In this document: one piece after another, positions 22,346 to 33,500 of the stretch | Numbering within the stretch: the first letter of the stretch is position 1 | How the letters are laid out: every line of letters begins with the position of its first letter | Assembly: GCA_003833135.1 (NCBI GenBank) | Contig: QZLH01000041.1 | Location: 154,527 to 218,526, forward strand | Length of the DNA stretch: 64,000 nucleotides | Direction of reading: 5' to 3' | From: Oehlia diaphana | Lineage: Eukaryota > Glomeromycota > Glomeromycetes > Glomerales > Glomeraceae | Made by a program: the position numbers and the translations under genes | Notes under the pieces: model-generated | Seen by the model: the letters and a program-made list of their open reading frames with translations, nothing else | Database searches by the model: none | Told to the model about the DNA's origin: nothing

Positions 22346-24573
22346 ATGTCGTTTGGAAATTGTCAAGGATGTCAACAACCAAAATCTTCTTATGATTGGT
22401 GTAAATCATGTAATCATAAACATTTTAAAAATAATTTTAATAATTGGACTAGTGAAAATAAGATTATTGATGAATTAATTAAAAAAATACAATTAAATTC
22501 TTCATCATATCAAGAAATAATTGAATGGATACCAGAAAATAGATTAATAATACAAAATTGTTTAGGTAAAGGTAGATTTGGTACAGTTTATAAAGCTATT
22601 TGGAAAGATGGTTATATAGGTTATTGGAATTATGATGAAAATTGTTGGAAAAGATATGAAAAAAATTGTATTGTTTCCGTTAAAATTTTAAATAATTCGG
22701 AAAATATTCAATCGGATTTATTACATCAGGTAAATAAATAATAATAATACACGACCATAATTAAAATATAATTTAATATTTTTTTTTTTTTTTTTTCATT
22801 TTACTTATAGATATTTTCGGCTCAAAATTATAATATATCAGGATTGATTCGATATTATGGGATTACACAAGATTCTACAACAAAAAATTATGCTATAATA
22901 AGTCAATACTTGGAAACTAATGTTCAAAATTATTTAAATCAAAGTAATTTATCATCAAATTTACTTTGGTTAGAAAAATTAGAAATATTAATGGACGTTT
23001 CATCAACTTTATTACAACTTCATAATTCAGATTTATTACATGAAAATTTACATACTAATAATATTTTATGTAATATGGATAATAAAATCATTTTAAGTGA
23101 TTTAGGTTTAACTCACCCATCAAATAAGTTAAATCCAAAAAATGAAATTAAAATTCCTGGTTTTACTAATAGTTATGGTTTATTAAATTTTATTCCACCT
23201 GAAATAATTAATGGAAAAAATTATACTAAAGAATCTGATATTTATTGTTTTGGTATAATTATATGGGAAATTATTTCTCAAGGAACATTTTTTAATCAAA
23301 ACAAAGAAAGTAATAATCTTCCTATAATAATTAAAAAACCTCAATTATTTAAAAATCTTCCTAATTATCCTAGATTACCTTATAATTTAGAATTATTAAT
23401 AAGTAAATGTTGGGATCATAATCCAAAAAAACGTCCTACAATTAAAATAATTCATAAACAATTAAAAGAATGGTGGATTGGTTCTTGGAATAAAAATATG
23501 AATGATATCATTACACCTTTTTTAAATTCAGTTCAAACTATTATTATTAATAACATAAAAGAATTTGATCCTATTTATATACACAATACTTTAGATATTT
23601 CTGATGATGATGAAGAGGATCAATCAATTCCAAAACATTTTAAATCAATTTTATTTAACAAACAAAATCAAGAAATTATTATTCCCGCTTATTTTAATAA
23701 TGAAACAACAAATAATGAAGAAACATATCAATTGCCACTTATGAATGCAATTAAAAATACAAATATAGATACAAATATGAATGTAGATATAATTTTAGAT
23801 ACAAATAGAGATGCAAATATAGATGCAATGATAAATGTAAATATAGATACAAAAATAGATACCAACGCTGATTCAGATATAAATACGGATTCAGATATTA
23901 ACGTGTATACGGATACACTAACAAATAATACACTTGTAACAAATAGTGATGTGTTAGATATTGATCATTTTGAATTACAATCACCTAAGGATATTTTATT
24001 AAAATTGGGTAAAAAAATACAATTTACGAAATTATTTGAACCTTTATCAGATCAATTCACATCATATAATAAAAAAGATGAATTATCTATAATTCCTGGT
24101 ACATTTCCTAATACTGAACCCTATTATTCAAAAGGTAAATTATTTAAAATTTATATAATGGTTTTTTTTTTTTAAAAAAAAATTAAAAATAAGGTTCATA
24201 ATATTTATTAATTTCTAATATTATACAGAAAATATATTTACACAATCTGATATTGTCTTTTATAATACTTATCTTAAAGGTATTTAAATTTTTTATAATT
24301 ACTATTTATTATATTATCATTTTTTTTTTAACTCATGATTTTTTAAATAAATTTATAGAACTTGTGAAAGAAATGCACCATTATTGGATCATGAACAACT
24401 TGTCTTCGATATTATTAAAAAATTGGACAATGATTATGAGAATCTTTTTCTTTTATATTTTGACTTTTATTTATCTTATTATTTGTTTATTCGTATTAAA
24501 TAGAACCACCTATGTTGTGGTCGGATATAATATGTTTGATGAGGAACTTATGAAGAAGAAAATAGGAATTTAA
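22346..24573 (+). CDS. Predicted TKL-like pseudokinase with Cys4 motif and D/N-repeat tail (paralogue 2)
   Basis: Exons 22346-22729, 22811-24134, 24229-24279 and 24359-24573 (GT-AG) give about 657 aa. The N-terminal C6-x2-C9-x9-C19-x2-C22 has the same spacing as the gene at 17182. Kinase landmarks: GKGRFGTV, a retained Lys (VSVKIL), HENLHTNN in place of HRDLxxxN (catalytic Asp to Asn), SDLGL in place of DFG, DIYCFGIIIWE and CWDHNPKKRPT. The unusual C-terminus includes a low-complexity stretch of NID/TNA-like units at 23754-23920, from an expanded (A/G)ATATAGAT-type DNA repeat. The last exon is uncertain: the splice model gives a hydrophobic end, while another frame of the same segment (RNAPLLDHEQLVFDI.., to about 24506) looks more protein-like. 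The first intron is at the same place and phase as in the 17182 gene. Confidence 0.8.
23754..23920 (+). repeat. Coding minisatellite in the pseudokinase tail
   Basis: Degenerate 12- to 18-nt units (AATATAGATACA, AATGTAGATATA, AATACGGATTCAGAT and similar) repeat in frame and give Asp/Asn/Ile/Thr-rich protein sequence. The units keep the reading frame, so length changes would alter the linker without disrupting the gene. Confidence 0.6.
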
Positions 24574-27518
24574 TTAACAAAATAAAAAAATCATTTTTCA
24601 TTGATTATTAAAAATAAAAAATAATTTAAAAACGTCAAAAGGCGTTTTTTACTGCGGCTTAAATATTTTATCAATTATATATAAAACTGACGATATTCGT
24701 AAAATGTCTTTTTATATTGAAAAATAGATTACTTGATGATTATTAGATTAAAATGAAACGAATTTTATTTAATATTTATTGATTTTTTTATCGACTGGGC
24801 GAATTAAATATAGCTGGCTCCTGCTGTAGTAAAAGTCATCGTTACAGTTACACAATGGACAATTTTAAGTCACCTGATCGAATTCAGTGTGATGGAACAA
24901 TGATAATACGCTATCTTTTTTTCGTCTATAGAGTTTTACACTTTTGCTGTCGCGCAAATGCCATGTAACATTTTCTTTTTTTAAGGGAGTTATATTATTT
25001 CACAATTATTTCAATAGTGAAAGCGTAAATAAAATATATTAAAGGTTTATCTCTACTTTTTCTCCCAAATTATTTGAAAAGACCATTTACATATTTACGA
25101 AAGCAAAGAAACATTTTACATTAAAAATCAAAGAAAATTGTTGAAATAGAATGTCCAATAACAAACTACGTTCAAGGGATTGAAATCAAGAATCTATTAC
25201 ATTAATGAAAAACTAAAATAAAAATCAATCTAATACAATGGTCTCGACCTCTGATATTTTATTGGCCGCACTTTTCTTTTCCGTAATTGCATTACGTAAG
25301 ATGCTAACCTGAGACACATAAATATTGAGGGTGTTTTTTTCAGGAAGCGTATTCATTTATACAGTCATCATATTCATCTATTTTCGCAATATCTAATTGG
25401 TTGGGATTACCTCGAAAAGAGTATAATAATACTAAATAATAAAATTTATAGAATGAGTACAGAAGCTGAATGGAGGGATTATGACTTATCTGCGTCTTAT
25501 TACATTCTAGTCAGATCAAACCATTCACCTGCGTATCCTAGGACAATATACTGAATATACAGATGAATATCACAGCCATTTTTTAATCAAAAAAGCCGAA
25601 AAGGAAAAGAAAAGCGCTCCTAACACTAATATTTAATGTCTATCAAACGAGATTATTCTTAGTGCTAGCACATTGGTTGGATTCTTTTGGCACTAATAAT
25701 ACTCCTAAGAATAACTTTTATGGATAAAATTACCAATTAGCTCGATAATTTCGCAGATAGTAGCAGTAGCAAGTAGAATTGTTAGTGGTGGTAGTAGTAG
25801 AACGAATTAGTATGAATGTATGAAGCTGGGACCCGCATAAAATGTTAATGACTTGGGATCCGTGTACTCTCTCACCAAAAGTTTCAATAATAAATTATGT
25901 AGTTCATTCATCTCATAAAAATAAATTATTTGTTAAGCTGCCCATATTGGGTGTATTTTGTAGAGTGTATATTACATGGATGTATACCATACATGGGAGA
26001 TATAAGAATTTATATTGCTTTACATTACACTCCCTAGTATATTCTGGTAACTGCGACTTGTCTCTCAATGAATTTAGTATTTCGTTTTTCGAACTCATCT
26101 AAAAAACTGCAAGCTATAATTAATATGCATTCTAAGTCGTGTGGCCAGTCGTAGAATTAGTGGATGCAGTTTGTAACTAGACACACCATGAGGCTTATCT
26201 ACAGCCGCCTTAGAACCAGTTGTATAACCAGTCGTAGAACTAAACCAATACGAAGCTTAAATTACGTAGGAAATATTGGACATTTTATAATTGTATCAAA
26301 TTTTTATCATTCTCGCTTCATGTATGCACATGGGCATTATTCTATTACTGCGTGTACTTCGCATCGAAATTTCATTTTAAAACAGGGCGCCCTGGTATGT
26401 TCAGATGAGAAAAAAATTTTAACGATTTATTATAATTATTATTATTATATCTAAAAAAGGACTTATTTTATGCTACGTTTTTTATACATTTTTTGTTTAA
26501 CTGATTATAAAATTAATCAAATAAGGTGACCGTTTCGGACGCTCGTTATCTTCGAGCATCGTATACAAAATTTGTCTAAAAGGAGCCGATGTATTACAGT
26601 TTGAAAAAAGAAATTATTGAAATTTCGGACAAGTGGTATTTGGTGGAGGTTAAATGCTCATTTTTCATTTTAGGATTTCCAAGAACATTATTCACATCAA
26701 AAATTTGGTAAGCTTTACTAGTTAAAGAAATAAAAATGAAATGGAATGGAAACATCTCAGAAATGAAATGAATTTTAATGTCGTAATCCTCTTTTTGGCA
26801 TAACTGTTCTTGTAACTTCATAAACATTAATCAAATTTTACTTTAGAACTCGACGATAAATTAAAATGGATAATACTATAATGTATTCTTAAGCATTAAG
26901 TGTTGAATTTATATCATCATTGGGGTGTTAAATTAGAAGAAATATCCAACAAATGGGATATAAATACGAACAATTCATTATATTCCGATAACAATCTTAT
27001 TTGTTCAGATAATTTTATTTTTTTAAAACTTTTATACGCATATATGTTTGCAGGATCGTATATGTCATTATTTGGAATCGATGTAACCATATTAAATTAT
27101 TATGCAATCAAGAATAATTCTCATTTCATAGGTACAGTATTATGTTAATACTATCCTTTCGAGTGCGGCAGTGTGTTTTGGCTTAAAATATTAAGTTGTC
27201 ACTGACGTACATGATGATAAATAGCAAGGTTGGGTTTTGTCGGGTACTCGGGTTTGTCTGTCGCTCATCGTAGTAGATAGAGGAGCCATTTTCTTTTTTT
27301 TTGGTTTGTATCATTTTCGTGTTAATGTGTTAATGTTATTGTATCATTATACTTTTATTGTTAAAATTGATACGCAATTTTAATATAAACATCATTTTCA
27401 TTCCACGTTATAAGTTAAAAAGTAACAATAATATAGGGATAATTTATAATATTAATAATTGTAATTTCCTTGATATATAAAGAAATTAATTATTAAATAC
27501 TAAATATTTCTAAATAAA
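24574..27518. other. Spacer before the VWA8 gene; no gene seen
   Basis: AT-rich to about 25.2 kb, then slightly less biased from 25.2 to 27.3 kb, but without a supportable gene. A 27-nt CCAGT(C/T)GTA-type motif repeats near 26145-26240. Short frames at 25842-26102, 26164-26454 and 26900-27148 lack splice signals or recognisable domains. The 3' end of the minus-strand VWA8 gene follows at 27519. Confidence 0.45.
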
Positions 27519-30500
27519 TTAATCTTTTAACATAGAAGCTAAAAATATTGATTTCATAATTTTTGGTAAATCTTTATTATCCATACAAATATGTGCCTTA
27601 TTTCCAAGATACTTTTTTAGCCTAAAAAATTTTTTTTAATTCGAAGTAAGTATTTTCTTCCTATAAAATAAAGTAATTACTTTAAATGAAATATATTGTA
27701 TTGAACTTACTTTTCTGCTTGATCTGCCAAAGAACCAATAAATATTATACTTGAAGTCACTCTTTCATCTGCATTCAATGCTATAAATAAGAAATAAACA
27801 GAGAGTCAGATAATATGTCAAATACTTTTGTAAAATGTGCTCTGATCGATTACCTTTCGCTATATCTTCAGGATTAATTCTATACTGTTGAATATTCGCA
27901 TCAGAAAGTACAACTACAAAATAATCATCTGCTTCCTCTTTCACAATGTCTTTAATGGCATAAGCGGTAGCACTAACCGTATTATCTATTAAATAGAATT
28001 TATATATTAAAAAAATAGTCTCCTTACAACCTAAAAAAACACACGTTAAAAAAAAATGTCGATTACCTCCACTTAGACAAAATTGTGAATGATTAAACAT
28101 TTGATTTATAATTTTCAATGATTCTTTTTCTGTACGAGGATATTTTCCTTCCTTAACTAACTCTATATTAGGTCCATCTCCACTATGTCCAATAATTCTA
28201 TATTGAAATTTATGCTCAAATGATTTAAATGATTCCATAATCACTAATGTTAATGTAATATGTTTATTAGTCTTTTTAACCATCAGTTTGTTTTTTTATT
28301 ATTAAAATATTAAAAATATACTCACTAAGTGCAACTTCCATAGATCGTTCCAATCGTCGGTCATGTGAATTAAATCGATACATACTATCAAGCGAATCAA
28401 AAAAAAATTAATCTTCTATATTGTAGTAAAATTATTAATTTTACGTTTACTTACCTTGCGCTCAAATCAAATAAGAAATACATTTTTTTAGGATGTTGTT
28501 GAAAGAATCCAATTTCGGGATCATTTTCACCACGTCTCTTGTAAATATTTCTATCGCCAGTTAACCCTTCAATTCTGAAAAAAATTTTATATCAGAATTC
28601 ACAAAAAAAAGAAGAAATCCTTAACTATAATATACTTACAATTTTGTATCATCAATATCACCAGAACTTTGATTCTTCAACCAAACACGTTCTTTATTTT
28701 TTGATTCAATACTTTCTAAAATTACACGCAATTCACGAATTTCACGTTGAACATTTGTTAAATATGATCTAAATTTTTCAGAATCTGCTTGTGTCATATT
28801 AATTTGTTCTCGGCGTTTTTGCATAGATATTTCATGTAATTCTCTATTGTTAATAGAATTTCACGAATTAAGGATTAATTCCTTTATAATAAGATAAAAA
28901 AACCACATAACTTTAAACGGAAACATACCTTTGAGCATCAGTGAGTTCAAGAGGTGGTTTTGCTTCAGTTCTCTAATCCAATTACAAAGTTGACCTTTTT
29001 AAGTTTGAATTAAAATCAATTTCATATAAAATTTTTTTACTTACAATTTCCATGTTACTAACATCAATAAAAGTAGGTTCTCGACCCTCCAAATTCAATT
29101 GGTCTCCTCCTCCATCACCTACACCACCACCCGTACCACCACCGCCAGAGCCTCCATTTCCGTTTCCATTTCCCTCACCACTTCCATTACCAGAACTTTT
29201 ATCCTGCAAACCATCATTCTCTATATGTTCCGAGATTACATTTCCCTAATCATAAAATAAACAATTTGAATTACAATTTTAAAATATAACACATACTTAA
29301 GAAAAATAATACCTCAGAATCTTCATATATGATAGATAAAGTACGTTGATCAATAGACCCAACAAGCTTTCTCCAAGTTTTTGCAGCATTTATTAATTTA
29401 CCAGCATCAACTTGCCATATTCTTACAACACCTAATTCAACGTGATAACATTTTGTACATCTAACTCAAAATAATAAAAGATATAATTTATTAAAAAAAA
29501 ATGTATAATCACCAACCACTAATATCCATAGTTAATAAATCACCATTAGGTAATTCCAACATAGCTGCAGCCATTCTCTCGAAGAATATATAGGGACTTC
29601 CAATAGCGTTTAATGCTGGATCCCTAATAATAAAAAATATTTAAATTATTAAAAAAAAAATTTTTAATTTTTTAATAACGCTTACACACTTTTTAATTAG
29701 TCCAACATCAGGAATGGCTAATGGCATTGTAACTCTCCATAATGTGTTCTGTACAGGGTTAAATAGCTCTAAATAACCTTCACTTCTCCCATCCTACATT
29801 AAAAGTTTTAAGAATATATTAAGACAAATTTAAACGAATTTAAACAAATTAACAAATTCAATAGTAAACAAGGTTACTCAAATGATAACTTACTTTTAAT
29901 GGAATGATAGTAGCCAATTGTCCAGATTTTTCCAAAAATACCGAAGAATTTGTTAAATTCTTGTAATAATTTCTTCCGTCATCTCCGCTTTCTCTCATAT
30001 ATGAGATAATTTCAGCTTTAGCTTCATTTGATGGATTATTCAATAACTTTTCAGGTATATTTGTTATAATAGATAAGGCATTAGAATCATTTTCGTTATG
30101 TAAGAACCTAGCAGATGATCTACAATTTAAAGTTTATTAATATATTATTAATAAGAAGCTAACCGGGGTTGAATTTCTGCAGAGAAAATAATTTTGAAAT
30201 TTTTGATATGGATTTAAATGTTGACAAGTTTAAATCAAATATTACTTACACATTAGGATAAGGCACACCATTTTGTGATAAATAAGTTATTACTTCCGGT
30301 TTGGATTTAATTAATCCTTTAACATTAATATTTTTTATCAAGTTAGGAACTCTAATATTATTACTACAATAATAGTTAATTATATTGCTACGTATCGTAA
30401 TAAATATTATAAATTTTATTAAATTAATACATACGTGGATTGTCCATCATTATATATAAGATGATAGTTTCCGTTTGAACAATCTCTCATTATCCATACA

Positions 30501-33500
30501 TCTGGTCTAATTAAATATAGATGTGAAACTACAAATAAGATATTATAGATGATTTAAGTGTATTTTTCATAACAAAAATCAAGGAAAAAAAATTATGTAA
30601 CTTACTTTTAATTGGAACTTCAATAGTATGCTGTGTACTAGAATTGAAATCCAACATAAGAACAATTGATCTTTCAACTTGGTAAAAAACTATTAAATAT
30701 AATATTTATAAACATCAATTATTGTAAAAACAAATATAATCACTTTTAACTTCATACCTAAAATTCCATTTGACTCATAATCTCTTAGCATAATTGATTT
30801 AACAGGGTTTAGTCCCGTCAACTATAAAAAAGATATGTTAAAAAATCATTCAAAATACCATATTTATATAACTCGTTAGAAATGTACCATGATTTTATTG
30901 ATAAGTAACGTTATTACAACTGCTGAATTTCTTGCAAAATCAATAGAGAGTAATGAATTTTCGGTTGGATTATGTAATATTAAATACCATGTTTCTTGCG
31001 TTTGCACTATTGCTATTCTTAATCTTGGCGAAGCTATTAAAAAATAAACATTTTAGAAAGAATTCATAATTCGTAAGAATGTGGTATTCTGTATATTACC
31101 TTTTTGTAATGGGAAGAACTCATACATATCGATACTCCTGACTTTTTGATGATTTTGGTCAATTGCATGTAAAGTTACAGGATTCGTCGTAACTACAAAC
31201 AATGATCCATCTGGAAGTGCTGCTATATCAAGTGCCTCACCACGAGTTGGAATCTTAAAGCTGTAAATTTGCTCGGTAAAAGTCACAATTCGACCTGAAA
31301 TAATATCAGTTAAATAAATTCTCTTTATGCATAAAAACTTAACTATCTTACCTTCAGTCCGATCAAGCTCTTTTGGTTCACTAACTTGAATTTCCCATCC
31401 CTAAATAGATAATTTATATTATTTCTCTCAACAACTCCTCGCAAAATATAATTTATACATACACTAAATATTATAGGTTCTTGTTTAACTTCACAAATTT
31501 TACTTTTTGAATTTGACTGTGTCCAAATTTCAGTAATAATTGGTTCACTTAATGGAATTCTTTTCCCCAATTTAATTGAAAAATCGGATTCTAATCCAAC
31601 TGGTATTCCATGTTTCTGAAAAGCTTCAATTAAAAGATCCTTCGAATCTTTGTCATATTGATCAAAATCAAAAACATTTTGTAATATACGTGAAATTCCT
31701 TCTTCAGGATATTGCTATAATATAATTTTAAATAATTTTATTATTGAGCCAGTTTAGATTAGTTTCAAGTAAATATGTACTTACCTGCATATGTTTAACA
31801 ATATTAACCAGTTCCCTCGTAGAGTATGGATAAGAAATTAATCCTTCATCTACTAACTTTCGTAAGTCACCGAATGCGGCTGTTAACTTAAGAAGCAGAT
31901 CTTCAGAAATATCTGGTGCATATTTTCTCAATAAAAATATTTCAGATTCTGAATCAGGATTGTCCACAGCATGACTATGTAAAAATAAAAATACATTAAT
32001 ATAAAACTAAAATAAACTAAAAATAACAGCACCCCAAATAAAATTATTTACCAACTGAAAACATCCCCGATTTCTCTATAGAAATCATTACCTAAAAATA
32101 AAATTAAAACAAAACAAAAATGAATTTCTGCAATAATTTACAAACAGACATTTCTTAATAACTTACCAAGAAAAGGAAATCCTATAAATGTACAATAAGG
32201 AAAGGTTTAACAAATATTAATTAAATACTATGATTAAATATGTTTATAGATATAATCTCACCTGGTCTATTTGCCAACACCATCATCCTGAAATTCCTAT
32301 GTATGACAATACATTCTTCCTTAGTATTTTTGGATGATACTGAAGATACTATTCTTCTCCCATCACCTAAAACCATTTGTCCATCTTCTAGAAGATTTCT
32401 CAGCACAGCAGTCACGTAAGTTGGTGCTTTATCTGCTTCATCTACTACTAATATATAGCCTATATAATATTTATAAATATATTAAATATAAATTAACAAA
32501 TCTTTGAATTCACCCTCAAAATTACTTGCCATTTTTAACGGCCTTAACTAAATTAAATATGCATTAGTTAATTAAAATCTTTATTAAAATATGCAAAAAT
32601 TTCGACGATCTTTATAAATTTATACCTAAAGGAGAATCTTCAAATTGCAATACACCATCCACTATAGAAGGTGTGGATGTTAAACTCTGCACTGTTGTAT
32701 CACTATTATTGATTGCAAAGTATAGAAAGTTACTAATTTATAAACGTTGTGATGTAAAATATTAAACATACCGGTGTAACTGTATATATTCTCTAGGCAA
32801 TCTCAACAACTGTAAAAAGTAATCTGCTAACTTATTTTTTCCTACCCCTTGATTACCAATTAGCAACAAATGTTCACCTAAAATAGATAAATATAATTTA
32901 GTTTGTATAAAATTATTCTGCTGTATTATATTTATAATAAGTACCTAATTGATAATCTTGTAACATTTGCATGAGAATTTCTGTCTGTTTAGGATTTTCA
33001 TGGAAAACAATATTAGGAATTAAGAGTGGGTTGGAATCCTTTGTTATGGGTTCTTCAACATTTCCTATTTTCAATATTTGAGGATTTGACTTCGAAGGAA
33101 GTACTTCGATATTTAACTAGATATTTTTCTCTCATTTTTAATAAATATGTTTTTATAAAAAAAAAAGATAAAAAAAAAGACAATTATATTACCTGCTCGA
33201 CATTAACCATTTTCTTTGGAGGTAAAATTCCATTATCTGCCATCAACTCTTCTAATGCTGTTTTAGCCAAAGATGGCAAAAACCTCGAAAGTGAAACTCT
33301 GTGAATCGCTTCATACAAACTATCATTTGGAAACAATGCAAGTCTACGGCAAATTCTAATAAGTTGTCTATTAAACAAAAAAATTAGTTATCATTAATAA
33401 TAAATTTTAATTATGCTTCTTCTTCTTAAATTACCGTGTGGAAAGTGAATTAGAAAGGGTCTTTACAGTTTCATCGGAACCTCTACGAAGGCGATTTGCA

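Noticed and set aside
17182..24573. Horizontal transfer of the kinase genes
   Set aside because: Introns, codon bias and AT content match the neighbouring fungal genes; nothing points to a foreign source.
24637..24656. ACGTCAAAAGGCGT hairpin with T-run as a bacterial-type terminator
   Set aside because: Nuclear fungal genes do not use intrinsic terminators; the stem is short and imperfect.
25842..26454. Two adjacent plus-strand frames as a small gene
   Set aside because: An overlapping minus-strand frame of similar length and the lack of domains suggest chance frames in less AT-rich DNA.
26900..27148. Possible exon on the plus strand (82 aa)
   Set aside because: Composition is moderately protein-like, but no splice partners, promoter or family could be found.
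27150..27310. Less AT-rich stretch as a structured RNA gene
   Set aside because: No tRNA, snRNA or other recognisable boxes were found; composition alone is not enough.
29052..29249. Proline-rich plus-strand frame
   Set aside because: It is the reverse complement of the Gly-rich linker exon of the VWA8 gene.
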